Assembly: GCA_025617745.1 (NCBI GenBank)
Contig: CM046857.1
Coordinates: forward strand, 22,287,081-22,351,080
Length of the DNA stretch: 64,000 nt
Reading direction: 5' to 3'
DNA from: Heliocidaris erythrogramma
Taxonomy: Eukaryota; Echinodermata; Echinoidea; Camarodonta; Echinometridae
Shown here: positions 44,768-58,263 of the stretch, one piece after another
Layout of the letters: each line of letters begins with the position of its first letter
How positions within the stretch are numbered: position 1 is the stretch's first letter
Position numbers and translations under genes: made by a program
Notes under the pieces: generated by a model
The model's database searches: none
The model's input: only the letters and a program-made list of their open reading frames with translations
Told to the model about the DNA's origin: nothing

Positions 44768-45856
44768 TAATATAGGTTTTCCCGCCCATTTTCGTCAAAA
44801 TTGCATCCGATTTAACGATGCAATCATTCAATTTCGAAGGAATTTGACTGATCACCGAGATCAACATTCAAAAAGCTAACTAGTTAATTCAGTTTAATTT
44901 TATTAGCATGCGATTTCATGATTTTCTCATAAAAATGTGTAAAAAGCGCGTTCAAATTAAAAATGCACGTAAAATGCGTTCAAATTCGCACCAGCACTGA
45001 CCTGATGAACGTTAAGGAATTCAAATTCACGATAGGCAAGCATTTTCAGCATTTGGGCAGTGTTTTTCGTTACTGCTTATGTTCTTCGTAATCTGCATCT
45101 CTTTGAATAAATTAAGCAAACTTTATGTACCTTGAAATGGATTTTGCCTTATATTGAACTTTCTCATTCCTCTGACAAACCGTCATCGAAGCAACATCTA
45201 TAATATAATAATAATCTATAATATAATACACTAAGGATTTGGGGCTCTTTTTTTGGTTCAAATAGGCTCCTCCCCTGGCCCTTTCGGTCCCCGCCTTTTG
45301 GTACCCACGGGTGGGGAATGGTTCTTAGAGTGGTGGGAGGCACTTCTTAAGGGCTGACGTCCCGTCCATATTTCATAAATTCATTTTTAAACATTGAATT
45401 TCCGCAGGGAGTAGGCCTAATAATTCCGCCAACCCATGAAACGGGTTTGTAGCTTCATGCCCAGCCAACCCATACCCTTTCCCTGTGAAGGGGAGGTATG
45501 CCAAAGAACAGCGTGGCCATATATCCGCATGCATGGATGGCTTCAATGTACAGTACAGTATTATACACACGTGTTAGATCGTTCGCACGTACGTGTACAG
45601 GTCATACAGGTACATTACGCATAGAGTTACATCATTTGAAGCTTCATGGTCACACACACAGTTTAGTGTGTATGTTTCACGACGTTCGCTACCGGTACGG
45701 TATAGTCTGCAAGCACAGACCCTAATTTGACACTTTATCAGAAAATCTGATAAGAAGAAAATTCCTTCGAAAATATTTCCACTATGATTATGAATACGTA
45801 TAATGATATTAATCCCTTCTCCCCTCGCGCTGGGGGTGATGGGATGACAATGGAAT

Positions 45857-45876
45857 GGGGGGGGAGGGGGAAGGCG

Positions 45877-45917
<41 letters not shown>

Positions 45918-45957
45918 GGGGGGGAGGGGGGGGGGGGGAGGGGGGGGAGGGGGGGGT
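45857..45957 (+). repeat. G-rich tract, about 100 bp
   Basis: Almost pure G with a 37-base uninterrupted run (45880-45916). Able to form G-quadruplexes. Poly-Gly and poly-Pro frames through it are artefacts. Confidence 0.9.
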
Positions 45958-46289
45958 AGTAGGGGGAAGTCAATCCGTCGGTCCTCCCAAGAGCCATCAT
46001 AGGGGGCCATAATCCCCCTGAAAATAAAATGACAAATTCATTTTTTCTCATTTTTGCATCCTTTACAGGGGACGTACCGCTAATTATGGATGTTATGTTT
46101 TCATGGCCTTAATTTCTCTGAGTATTAAACCACAGAAACATGGCAAGATCAAACCGCTCCCTCTAGGTCTATGCATGGATATTCTACTCGAACATTATTA
46201 TATCCATATCATTAATTTTCATCAAGATGAAAATGCATTTTCTTCAGAACTCATGCAAGCTTTGGATAAATAAGACATACTCACATGAT

Positions 46290-46606
46290 CAGGGGCGGAT
46301 CCAGAATTTAGTATAAGGCGGGGAAAACAAGTGCAGGTTTGTCAACTTTTGGAAAAGGCAGACCTGAAATTTTTTTTTCGTCAGACCTAGAAAATTCGCT
46401 CAGGAGGGGGTGGTTATGGGGGTCCCTCCATAATTCTCTGACAAGCAAAAAAAAAGGTTTCATGCTAAAAGGGGGCAGGGGCACAATCGACAAAAGGGCG
46501 GATCGTCTATGGTCAAAATGCATACTTTCCTGCCAAAGGAGGGGGGGGGGGGGGTGGGGAGGGCACGGCCCGGAAGTACCCCCCCCCCCCCCGGATCCGC
46601 CAATGG
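46290..46606. mobile_element. Short GGGGCGGATCC-ended element with homopolymer runs
   Basis: Starts AGGGGCGGATCCAG and ends CCGGATCCGCCA (inverted). Internal G-run near 46540 and C-run near 46579. The same motif occurs at 9430. Probably a non-autonomous repeat; the ends are approximate. Confidence 0.5.
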
Positions 46607-47808
46607 GACATGTTGTAAATATACTTCTTGGTAAAAATAACTTTACCCGACTTTTTTATATTATTTATTCACTTGATTATTGTAACAAATATACGGTACG
46701 GTGATTAATCATAAACACAGCTAGCGCCCGTGGATGTCCACGGGCTGATTCTGCTAGTCTCATATATTAAACTCCACTATTACAATCAGGCCCTGGGAAC
46801 GATTTTGTTACTGGGGGTGCTGTGAGCGGATTATTATTTTTTTTTTGTGTGCAGTTGCTTATCTATGAATGGCGCCCGGGGCAAATGATGAAGTTGGTTT
46901 AAGTGCAAGGGCAAGTGTCCCTTGTAGAAAAATGAGGGTGCTACAGCCAGCGGCAGATCAAGATTTTGTGATATTCACAAAATTTTCTGACAAGCCAAGA
47001 AAAATAAAGGCCTCAGCGTTTTGGGGTGTCTGTTTAACTCCAAAATACTCTGACAGGCAAAACAAAAAGTCATCAGTATTTTGCTGGCTACAGCACCCCC
47101 CTACAGCACCACTGCATCCTCAACCTCCTATAGGGGTGCTGTGCACCCCCTCAAAAAATTCTGGGGTGCTGCACAACCCCCAGCACCCCGGCTCCTAGGG
47201 GCCTGCATTAAATTCATTTATGTATACACGACTATATGGCGGCGACTCGAGGAGAGTGCATGAATATCTCGAATACGGACAGAATCAAGTTGGCTAAAGC
47301 ATTTGACAACCAGCAAGACTCCTTAGAACTAGCCGACACTCTAGGATTAAACATGAAATATGACTAAAATAAACTTTGAAAATGAAAGTTTGAAAATGGG
47401 AAGGAAATTATATAATCAAAAACAGTGAAAATGGGTGCATATATGACGTAAAAATGAGGTAAGAATTACATAGAACTACAGAACTTGTTTATCTTAATTG
47501 AATTCGAACGTTCAAAGTGCGAAGGTGTGTGCCTATAAATGAAATTGAAAGTGGTATTTGGGACGAAATTGAACATCTATCCAGCTGGCGCGAAATTGAA
47601 TGACAACTTCGTGTCGTTAAATTGAATGGATTTCTCTCTAAATTGAATGAAATAAAATTTAAAAGGAATGATATAAAACGAAATTGAATGCTCAAAGAAT
47701 GAAAATGAACCATGAAAGCTGAGAGTTGACGAAAATTGTTCGAAATTGAACGCCTATTCATGCATTTGAATGCAACTCTGATGAAATTGGGCGGGAAAAC
47801 CTATATTA

Positions 47809-48390
47809 TCCTGTTATCATTTTTCTATCTCTCGTTATTCCTTGCATTTATCCTTCTATCAATTATCTTTCCATCCTTCCTCTTGTTATAAGATTCTTTG
47901 TTTCCTGTTATCATATTCTCCCCAACCTTCCTTACGTCAATCTATATCCTATCATTTCTCACTATATCCTAAGTTATGTTATACCTTTTTATCATATCAT
48001 TTTTCTCTCTATCTTACATGATATTGATGATTTTCTGTTTTCCATCTGTACTTATACTTTCCGCTGAAGCCATTCTCTGATTTCATATCATTGTTTTCTT
48101 TTCATCTTTTCTTTCGTTATGTTACTCTTTTATTCAAATTATCATCTTCTCTTCCATCTTTCCTTGTGTTAGTCTTAATATCTTTATTCTTCTATCATTT
48201 ATGTCTCTCTCTCTCTTTATGTTCTTGATTTATCCACTCATCTTTCTTTTAAACTTTTTGTTGTATTCTTTGTTTCCTTTCATCATCTTCTCTTCCATCT
48301 TTCCTACCCTTCTATCTTCTCTCTATCGTTCATGTTTTTCTTTGCATTACCCTTCTATCTTTTCTTTCTTCCTTGTTTTTCGTTTTTAGC
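47809..48390. repeat. CT-rich satellite, right part
   Basis: Continues the pattern of 44360-44767, with TCTTTCC, TTCTTTG and TATCAT blocks. Degenerate, without a clean unit length. Confidence 0.75.
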
Positions 48391-50861
48391 CTGAAAACGG
48401 GAAAATCATACTGAGATGGACACTTTTTCAATTTGTCCCCTTGAAAACACCATACAATTCAATGTTCGAAAATTTCTACCCAGCGAGCCGCGACCCGACT
48501 GTTTAGTAAAAGCCCTTGGCCCTTGCCATGGGCTTTCACCTTCCCTTCTCTTTTTTACCCCCTGATAGATCCCAATCCTCTGCCCGGCTCTGGTTTTATA
48601 AGCCGTATGGCCAGTGGCGGAGATGTGTTACGCATTTCTATTCACAAGGGGGAGGTAGGGGAACCACCTATTGTTATGCCCCCATATGAAAATTTTCCGC
48701 TTATGCCTAAGCATAAGCATAGCCTATGCCAGGTATGCCCTATGGCTATTTTTTGGCTATACAAGTATCAAGCCAAATGAAACTAATTCCATTTTTTGGT
48801 TGGTTATTTCATATTTTTGTTCTAAATAAAAACAAATAAGAATGTGCCCACATCTAGCTATCGCAAATAATGAATTAACAAAAATCATCATTTTATGAGG
48901 CTTATATCTATGAATTTTTCCTTTGTGTATAGCCTCTGGGCCGTGCATGAACAAATGCATTACATTCTTTAAAAATGTGTTGAAATGGACCCATGCAATA
49001 TAATAACATTTTTATGTTTGAGAAAAATACCAAATATAATTAAATGACATGATGGAACCGCCTCTTTTCTGAAAAATCAGGATGAGAAATTAGGAATTAA
49101 TTCTACTTGGCCTAGCTAATAACATCATTTATTTCCCCTTTTAAGCATTATTTCGGTGGACCAACCAAAAATTGTCAAAATTGATAATTAATTGCGCTAT
49201 GCATAGTTTCTCAGAGTTAATTTTATGATCTGACCTAACATCCTATATAGCTGCATCAGAAAATAGTTCACTTACATAAACATGCGCGTTGGCACGTTCA
49301 AAAATAGCCAACACGTACAGCTCGGGTATGAATTAGGAGACGACTGAGTACGTACGCAGTGCATGCATTTATAAATTTTATTCAATTAATGGACGTCGTC
49401 TAACTGTGCACTTATTATGAGCATATATGTACACGGTATTGTAGCTCTATCTCGATCTGCTTTCAGTCTATCGACGTTACAAAAGAAAAAAATGCATACA
49501 TACACGCGATCGAGTAGGCCTATTAAAATGTACTCACCGGAAACTATTCGTGCAGAGATCGCGATATCGAGAGCTGATTGAAGAATCCAGGTTTACACAA
49601 AAATAGGTTCAAGTATAGGTCTTAATATGCACTAGTATCCTATATTTCACCCTGAATGGAGCTAATAATAAGAGTAATATACATGTATAGGAATGTCCCC
49701 CTGGAGCACTAGCCTCAAGCTGCAGTGAGAATCGAAAAATAAACCTTGTGAAGCTGCAAATATCGTCTATTTGTATTACAGAATTTCTCTAAAATATCCA
49801 CGTAGTATAAGTGCACAACGAGCTAACTAGTACGAACCTTACACGCAAATCGAGCGATCGTGTGTATGCATGCAGCAGCTGTACTGTGTACCAAAAACAG
49901 TCACACACACGCACTAGCTGTTTTTGCATGCAGCTGTTTCAAAAGGTCATGTCATTTTTTTCCTGGCTGTGGATGATCGAATAATCAACTATTGTAATGC
50001 AAAAGCCAATGACTTTGGGTCAGGTATAACATACCTTCTGGGTTTCAGAATCTATCGTGTAGTCGGTGTGTCTATGTTATTTTCTTCAAAGAATAGGAAC
50101 CGTTCAAATTAAATCACATAAAACAGGATTTTTAAATAGGTAGGCCCCTATACATGTAACCTATCTGAATTGAGATTTGCTCGGATTGTGTGTAAATGAT
50201 TTTTTAAATGCTTTCATCAGTTTGTAATAGGCCTATAGTTATGTAGGCCTGCACAGACGGCTCCTCATGGGAAATAGTGTTTACTTTTTATCAACATGGA
50301 TTGCTATGTAAAATTTAATGCTCAAAACGATGGCGTCGACTGATTTTTGATAAAAAGTGCCCAAAATGCCCACATCTTATGGTTAAGTGGCCCGCCATTG
50401 TTTCAATGCATTTCAAAGCTAACTGGGCTAGAAACGTTCGTTTCGTGTTGAAAACCCACTAACAGTAAAATGGAATATGGTACCACAGGGACCCGGTATT
50501 TGTTCCCAAAAGCCAAAAGGCCTACTGAGGACCATCAGCTACTCTGAGTCGAAAAGAGTACTTTAAATGTTTTTCTCGAAGTAACAGAAGCTCAGTAAAT
50601 GGCTATTTGATATCAAAATACAATGATACATTGTGGGTATGATATATGGTGGCCAACTATGTACATTATACACATTGGTTTCAAATTACGGAGGGGGGGG
50701 GGGGGGGGGGGGCGGGCGGAAGTGGCCCTTGATCCTAAATCCATCACTGCAAATAACAGAATGCAATCAAGGTGGCCGTACATCAGAATTGTTTTGGAGC
50801 CCATGATGCAAATACTACAGTTTCAGAGAAAACTTTGCCTATAATGTTCCATAATAATGGA
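48391..50861. other. Non-coding spacer with one G-run
   Basis: AT-rich. A G-run lies at about 50693-50712, and CCAGTGGCGGAG at 48610 resembles ends of the homopolymer-bearing repeats. No gene was recognised. Confidence 0.35.
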
Positions 50862-51127
50862 GGTGTCGTGGTGTAGTGGTTCATTCACTTGACTCTTAAT
50901 CAAAAGGTTGAGGGTTTGAATCCCAGCCCGGCACTAACGTCCTTTGGCAAGACATTAATCCACATTTGCCACTCTCCACCCAGGTGTAAATGGGTACCCG
51001 ATATGCTTGAGCGCTACATATTTGGCTGCTAATATAAGCTATGACCGGGGTAATAATGAAGCGCCAGGAGCGTCACAACGTGACGGACATGAGCGCTATA
51101 CAAGAAGCCACCATTATTATTATTATT
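50862..51127 (+). mobile_element. tRNA-derived SINE with ATT tail
   Basis: A Pol III-type head (GGTGTCGTGGTGTAGTGG and the B box GGTTTGAATCC) is followed by a body with GGCAAGACATTAATCCACAT and CCAGGTGTAAATGGGTACC. The tail has GAGCGCTATACAAG and then (ATT)n. This order is the standard SINE plan with a LINE-like 3' end. Confidence 0.85.
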
Positions 51128-51542
51128 CCAGAACTTCATAAAAGAAAAGAAAAAGAGCCAGGAGATTTATTTTTGTTATCACCATTCATCTACTTTCATT
51201 TTAGTCCGTTTTCTTACTGGTATTAAAATTCTTAATTTGATCTTAACTGGTAAGAAACAGTAGGCATTTTTAAAATAAAAATTCCCATTAAAACTAAGAA
51301 CACAAACATGTCAAACTCGCTCAATGAAGTATAAGTAGGATCTATTGCCATACAACATATCATAATAATTATAGAAATAACAGGATTGATCTGCCAAATT
51401 CAGTGATATGTAGTCAGCTTAAGCAAGCCTCGTTCCAGAATGACCACTCTTCGCAGACTGAGGTCGATGAGGCGAAAAGATAATGACTTCTAGCTCTCAA
51501 GGTCGATGTAACTGTTAGGCTCACTTCAGTCGTTATTTTACA

Positions 51543-51656
51543 CCCCCCCCCCCCCAAAAAAAAAAAAAAAAAAAAAAAATAATAATAATAAATAAATAAA
51601 TGAAATAAATAAATAAATAAATAAAAAATAAACAATACAAAAAAAATAAATACAAA
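51543..51656. repeat. Low-complexity C-run, A-run and (AAAT)n
   Basis: Twelve or so C, then about 23 A, then AAT/AAAT units. No gene. Confidence 0.9.
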
Positions 51657-53120
51657 AATAAACAACAGTTAAAATAGAAGAATAAAAACAAAGAATAACA
51701 TAAGGAAGAAAGAAAGACAAGAATAGATAATCATAAAAGTAAAGAATAAAATAAAGAAAGATAGAAATAGGAAATGACAGAAAGAAAGATAGAAAGAGAA
51801 TAAGATAAACGGAAAATGAAATAATAATATAAGAAAGATACAAAGACCAAATGATAAAGATAAAAACAAAGAATAACATAAGAAGAATAAAAGCAAAGAA
51901 TAACATAATGAAAGATAGACAGGAAAGAAGATAGAAGGATAAAAACAAATAATAACATAGGGATTAAAACGAAGAATAACATAAGGGAAGTTAGAAAAAA
52001 AAGATATAGAAGGATAAACACAAAGAATAACATAAGGAAAGCAGAAAGAAGATAGAAGGATACAAATAAAGAATAACATTAAGAAGGATATAAGCGAAGA
52101 ATAACATAGGGAATGACAGAAAGAAGATAGGACAAAACCACAGATTAGCATAAGAAGGATAAAAACGAAAAATAACATAGCAAGGATAAACACAAAGAAT
52201 AACATAAGTAGGATAAAGACAAATAATAACATAAGGCGAGCTAAAATCAGATGGAAGGATGAAAACAAAGAATAACATAAGATGGATAAAAACAAAAAAT
52301 AACATAAGGAAAGATAGAAAGATAAAAACAAAGAATAACATAAGGAAGTTAGAGAAAAAACGACAAGGATAAAAACAAAAAATAACATAAGGAAAGATAG
52401 AAAGAAAAGAAGACAAATATGAAGAAAAACATATGGAAGATAGAAAGAGGAAAATGATAAGAATAAAAAATAAAGATTGACATAAGAAGGATAAAAACAA
52501 AGAACAACATAACAAGAATAAAACAAACAAATAACATGAGGAAATATAGAAAGAAAGAAGATAGGAGAAAAACGAAGAATAACATAAGGAATGTATAGAA
52601 AGAAAAGAAGATAGAAGGATAAAAACAAGCAATAACATAAGGTCGGCAGGTAGAGTGAAGATGGAAGAAAAACAAAGAATGACATAAGGAAGCTAGAAAT
52701 ACGAAATGATAAAGAAAAAACAAAGAATAACATAAGAATGATAAAATCAAAGAATAACATAACAAGGATAAAAACAAAGAATAACAGAAGGAAAGATTGA
52801 AAGAAAAAAAGAGATAAGAAAAACAGAGACCAACAAAAAAAAATAAGATAGAAAGAGAATAACATTAGGAAAGATAGAAAGAAAAGAAAAAAGAAGAATG
52901 AAACAAAGAATAACACAAGAAGGATTAAAAAATAAAGAATAACATAATAAAAGATAGAAAAGAAAAGAAGATAGTAGGATAAAAACAAAGCATAACTTAA
53001 GAAGGATAAAACAAAGAATGACATAAGGATAGACAGAAAGAAAAGAAGAGAGAAGAAAAACAAGGAATAACGTAAGGAAAGTAAAAAGAGGAAATGATTG
53101 GACAAAAAAAAAAAGAAAGA
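51657..53120 (-). repeat. Long degenerate minisatellite (CT-satellite family)
   Basis: About 1.46 kb of units containing AAAGAATAACATAAGGA, GATAGAAAGAAGATAG and AAGGATAAAAACAAAG, spacing roughly 40-60 bp. Read on the minus strand it matches the CT-rich satellite at 44.4 and 47.8 kb. The 478-codon minus-strand frame through it is hydrophobic and compositionally absurd; I do not call it a gene. Confidence 0.88.
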
Positions 53121-55604
53121 AAGAAGAAGTCGGTTTACTAAGTGGAAATTGTTCGAAGTAATTAGATATGAGTCGCTGGTTCAAATAAATAGGCCTAACA
53201 TAATTTTCTGAGTACATCAGTGACTCTGACAATTATGTAACAATGTATAACACGTGTTCAGGGAAATTAACGGCTGTATCTGAGAATGGCCTTTCGTTTC
53301 ATATCAGAAAGATATTTTCTACACAGAAAAAAATCATGCAATGTTGTGGCGATGATTTTTGTTGTAATGACCAGGTACTTGATTAGCCTTTTTTTGTAAA
53401 AAATTATAGACTCATAGACATAGACAACAATGTTACACTCTTACTAAGAGGTTCATGCAAAGGTCAGGATAATCAACACATTCCAACATGTAATTACACT
53501 TTTACTATCCTAAAGTACATCACACATAATGTAAAGATCTAGAATGTTCTCTCTACTGGATGTGCATTATGATTATTTCACTGCTCCACAGCACATTGAC
53601 TTTTCGCATATGAATAATAATTTCATAAACTCATAAAGAAAACTGAAAAAAAAATAACTTCCTTCCAGAAGATTCCTTAATGATATAACAATACAAAGTA
53701 AATAATTTTCTATAAAAATCATGAAAATATGATTTAAAAAAAAAAATAATCATACATAAAAATGAGTGATTATGAAAATGTAATATTTTGGGTTTTGTAA
53801 AATATTTTGTGAAGGTTTATACATGAAAAAAAAAAAAATATTACTATAGATATGACTTGGTTAAACAGCCAATGACTCACAACTCAAAGTGGCTCACAAC
53901 TCACAAATTTGTTTTGTTTATATTGATAATACAAATTCTCGAAAAGTTGTCCCAGAATTTGATTTTCACATAACTATATTAGCATTTTGTAAGACAGATA
54001 TTCGGCTCTATTATAAAAAAATAAAGTTATGTGAAAATGCACCATTGCGTAATCGTTGCACTCTCCCTTGGCAAACTCATCGAGGACATTATATTCATAA
54101 AAAAAGAGTAAGAAACGTGCAATACTGTTATATAAGAATCAAACATGGTGCGATACTGTATGCTCGCTGCATGCACCTCTTTATTTTTTGATCTAGCCTG
54201 GAACGTCAAAAAACCTGAAGTGTAGAAAAAGTTTGTCCTGATATTTTTGGATACCAGCCGATCTGGAACAAAATAATATGGTCGTTATTAAAGAGGGACC
54301 ATTGGCTGGTTTTGACTCGTCTGGGACATGGTCCCAGGAGGTGCAAAGTATTAATATCCAACCATTACGTTGGATAAACATGCGTTTTACCTTAATTATC
54401 ACCTCCCAAACCGGTCTAAATATTTTTTCCATTTAAAATGCACCGAATGTCTTGCTAGATTGGCATTAATAACTGACGGTAATGATATTATATCAAGTTT
54501 TAGCGTGAAGTCACTATTTCACCAAAATCCTCGTTGAGGACGATATAGCTGGAATGATTGGCGCATGTTCTGAAAGGGTATATTCACGTGTCTTTCTGAT
54601 TTGCTCGTCATGATGACGTGGTAGCAAGACTAACCTTGTCTGTCAATCCGACAACTTCACACCTCGAAATAGGTACAATAATATATTCGGCATCAAGTGA
54701 TATTCGGTGAGTATATACTGCTTTCTTTCAGACCCTTCTCTTTACCTCGTTTCGATTTTGACACATTCGGTCCTTCATTATAGTATAATATACCTCTATA
54801 ACAAGTACTATCTATATAGCTTCGGAAGAATACGCGTTTCATGTTTTGCATTTCTTCCAGATGGTAAAATGTTTACGTTTCTTTATTTCCATTCACTATT
54901 TTCAGTCATTCCTGTAAGGGGACTCACTTCCCAAATTTTGTTTATATGCCATATAGCTCCTGCGATAAATTTATCTGTTGCATAATTTTAAAAAACTTAG
55001 GGTCCAAAAAAGAATGAGAAAAGTCTTTAAAATCGCATAACAATACGAAAATAAGTTGAAATCACGAGTAGAAATGGGGGATTTCCCTTAGGTATATTGG
55101 ATCATGACATATCTATTAGTATGATGTGGAATATGGGGAACTTTCCCTTTGATTGTGTACAAGAGTGATATCAAATTATACCTTTTTATTAGTAAAAAAA
55201 AATGGAACCGACCATTTTCATGGGGCTGACGTAATTGTAACATGTCATTCTGCCGTAAAATTGTTGCATCATAAAAATGGGAAAAGGGAAAGATGTAGTT
55301 TATTGGAGTATAAAAACAAACTCTCCCAACAAGGGCAGATGGACATTTTGTCTAAAGGAGGAGGGGGGGGGGGGGGGGGGGGGGGAGTAGCTAAAACAAC
55401 GGTGTTTGTTAAAGTGCAGGCTTTATTTTCTCACTAATTTTTCTCGAATATGATTCTAAAAATTACGTAATAGAGTTACAATCGGTTTTATGAAATTTCG
55501 ACTATGTCCTATTCATCGTTCTTCAGTTTTTGTTCATTGCTGCTATATTGATTTTTGAAAATATAACTTTACTTTTATCAGCGCTTACTGGCTCGTCATC
55601 AATC
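53121..55604. other. Non-coding, 5' flank of the second glycosyltransferase gene
   Basis: AT-rich, with A-runs and a G-run at about 55360-55386. No exon or repeat was recognised. The promoter was not identified. Confidence 0.35.
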
Positions 55605-55824
55605 ATGGTTTCATCGGGTAAACGCGGAGTACGGAGAAACCTCTTCCCGGGGCGGACCTCGTCTTCGATGTCCCCCTGGTACACTGCAAGGACATACATA
55701 ACCCTCTACTCCATGTTAGCAGCTTTCATCGGTTGTCAAATCCTACTCACAGGGGTGTTCCTTATGAGGGCAACGCCCCCTTGTGACTGCCGCTGCCAGT
55801 GGCGCCCCGACATGCCGGATCGAA
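55605..55824 (+). CDS. DxD glycosyltransferase exon 1: signal anchor
   Basis: Begins MVSSGKRGVRRNLFPGR, a basic cytoplasmic tail, then a hydrophobic ITLYSMLAAFIGCQILLTGV segment (about residues 31-54) and a Cys/Pro-rich start of stem. Two donors are possible: GTGAGC at 55825 (phase 1, fits exon 2) or GTATGT at 55844 (phase 2, does not fit exon 2). I prefer the first. Confidence 0.6.
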
Positions 55825-58170
55825 GTGAGCAGGGGGAAAGCAGGTATGTTTGTACAGAGGATTAATATGAAACAAAAAGTAGGTCGCTCGTGTCGTCACT
55901 TCATGAAAACACAATAGACTTGTTTACTAAGTTTATGGATGTTTCTTTCCTGGAGACCTAGTAACGAGGTATTCCATTAACCTGTTATTAATGAATGAAC
56001 TACAATACTTGGAATCCAGTTTGCATACATTACTTGTTGCTATGTCTGACAAGCCTCTGGCAAGCTTTCAGGTTGTCAAGAACAACCTTTGTTTCAAAAG
56101 TATGCATAAAATTTGAATCACTTAGTAAACAGGTCTATTCAGCAACACGACTAGTGACATTCACAAGTTAGACAGATTTGGTCATTTTTATTTTGCGTTA
56201 TTGCTAATACGTACCTTCAATTTTGAGCAAAACAAAATTGATTGCCGACTTGACTGTATTATCTTTTTTTTCATATTGGCTCCCCCCCCCCCCACAAACA
56301 ACCTTTTATTTTCCTTTTATCCCTGAATTGTATATAGCTCGGAGTATTGCTGACCTTTCAACAGATAAGCCAAAACGTCATGTGTTCGAAGGTATGATAA
56401 AAGTCAGATGTTAGCAGAGTAATTGACAAAATATTTGATATTAGTCGTTCAAGAATCGAAGAAAGCAAAAGTTCATTAGTAATCTTAAAGAGATATTCAC
56501 CTAAGTTGGAAAAATAATAGTGAATTAGAGGCTAGTAAAGTCTACACTCTTGAATAAATACGTACTCTCAATTTTAGGCAAAACAAACTTAATTCCCGAC
56601 TTGTCTATAATGCTTTGTTCAATGCTCAGCATGCTCAGTGAAGACTTTTCGAACAACATAGTACTTGGGCATTTCTTAAAAAGGAATAAAGATTGTGGGA
56701 CAGACCCTCTTGTAAGGTACTGCTATCCATGTTTTCAGGGGCGACGGAGTGTCTTTCAAAGCGGGGGAAGGGGAGCACCAGCCAAAAATGGCACCTTTTT
56801 GGGGAAAAGGGGCACCTGCAAGGTGAACATGAAGCGAAAACAGGGACCCTGTTTTAACATTGGTATTACCCTACAGTCTAATTAATATAGTTATCATCAA
56901 GCATCACCTTCTTCCTTTTTAGTGCGGTTCTGGTCACTATTTCAGCTTCCCAGATTAGTGTGTAATGGTCTAAAGATTCATTTTGGGGAATGTCGAATGA
57001 TTTTTTAATTTGTACATTAACCCTGTTGTTTTCTTTAGGATTACACCGATATATAACATACTTTATACAATCTGCTTGATTTCATTATACGGTATACTGT
57101 AAAAGCTAGAGAGCGTAGCGAGCGAGTTATGGGGACATTTTCATATTTAATATTAATATTGCCCTTACTTGGTGTAAATTATCGGCACATTCGAGCAACC
57201 GGAATGAGATATCCTTTGCTGGGGGGGGGGGGGGGGGTGGAAGGGAGGGGGCATTGTGCCTCTTTTGCCTCCAGCTCCGCTGCCTTACATTGTAGTTGTA
57301 GTAATATGGGTAGCTGTAAAGCCGCACCGATTCTTTGAAGTAAGGTATGGCCATTTTTGTAAAAAAAAAAGTTGGAAATATAGATAAGAGTGGGCACTTA
57401 TAGAAGAGGAAAGGGCTGTTATCAGAGGTGGACAGGTGCACTTATAAGAGGTGAAGAGGTTCACTTATGAGATGTGGAAAAGGCCAAATATGACAAGGGA
57501 AAAGGGGCACCTACCAGAAGTAAAAATGCACTTATCAAAGGAGAAAAGGGCATATATTAGAAAGAAAAGGGGGTAATGTTTAGATTAGAAAATGGGCATT
57601 TATCGAAAGGAGAAAAGGATACTTATTAGACAAGGTGGCAATTATCAGATTTGAAAAGGGGCACTTATCGGAAGTAATGAGGGCCACTTATCAGAAGTAA
57701 ATATTGGGCACTTATCAGAAGTAAAGAGGGGGCATTTTTCAGAAGTAAAGAAGGGACAATTATGATCAGAAGAAAAGGGCACTTATTACAGAGATAAAGT
57801 GGCAATAAAGGCATATTTTTCAGAAGAGAAGGGGAAAGTGTACTTTTAAAAAGGAAAAGGGGCACATTTAGTAGTAAAACAAGGGCACTTATCAGAGAAA
57901 AAAGGGACATTTTTCAGAAATAAAAAGGGCACTCTTGAGGTACTTGAAAAAGTGGGGGACTGTGCCCCCTGCCCCCCCCGGAAGCGCCGCCCATGCATGT
58001 TTTCCTAGACGTGAAAGAAAATAAAAGTTGGTCTTGCCAAATTATTATAAAACATAGTGAACTTTCATAGTCTTGTCATGCTTACCATAGTTATTTTGCA
58101 ACGGATTCATATATTTTTAAAAACATTATTTGATTCGCTTCTCCTTGTGTTTACTCTACTTGTTTATCAG
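55825..58170 (+). other. Intron 1 of the DxD glycosyltransferase gene
   Basis: Contains two related stretches at about 56215 and 56560 (AATACGTAC, CAATTTT, GCAAAACAAA and CCGACTTG blocks), a C-run at 56283-56293, a G-run near 57221 and a minisatellite at 57395-57945. Confidence 0.5.
57395..57945. repeat. Degenerate minisatellite, GGGCACTTATCAGAAG type
   Basis: About 20 or more variants of GGGCACTTATCAGAAGTAAA at roughly 20-30-bp spacing. It may be the interior of a repeat that starts with CAGGGGCGACGGAGTG at 56738 and ends CCCCCGGAAGCGCCGCCCAT near 57990. Confidence 0.75.
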
Positions 58171-58247
58171 ATGAAAATCAGCCTGCAGATGTCATTATGG
58201 TTCCCAGGAGAACGACACCAAATCCAAGAAATGTAATCAGAACTAAG
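58171..58247 (+). CDS. DxD glycosyltransferase probable exon 2: stem
   Basis: A strong acceptor (pyrimidine-rich, TTTATCAG) precedes it. Taken after the phase-1 donor of exon 1, it reads ENQPADVIMVPRRTTPN in frame and ends at AAG followed by GTTAGA. If not spliced, this frame stops at 58260-58262. Confidence 0.45.
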
Positions 58248-58263
58248 GTTAGATATCGGTGAT

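Larger units (their letters stand above)
44768..47808. mobile_element. 3-kb element with terminal inverted repeats, in a satellite
   Basis: Starts TAATATAGGTTTTCCCGCCC and ends with the exact reverse complement (21-bp identity, weaker similarity for about 20 bp more). CT-rich satellite lies on both sides. The right interior is rich in GAAATTGAA repeats (47540-47790). No transposase frame was seen. It contains nested short repeats and G-runs. No target duplication was resolved. Confidence 0.6.

Noticed and set aside
45738..46051. Poly-Pro and poly-Gly frames
   Set aside because: Translations of the G tract.
51669..53105. A 478-codon minus-strand open frame of Phe/Leu/Ser-rich sequence
   Set aside because: It runs exactly along the degenerate minisatellite, which has few stop codons by composition; other frames of the same repeat give equally odd proteins.
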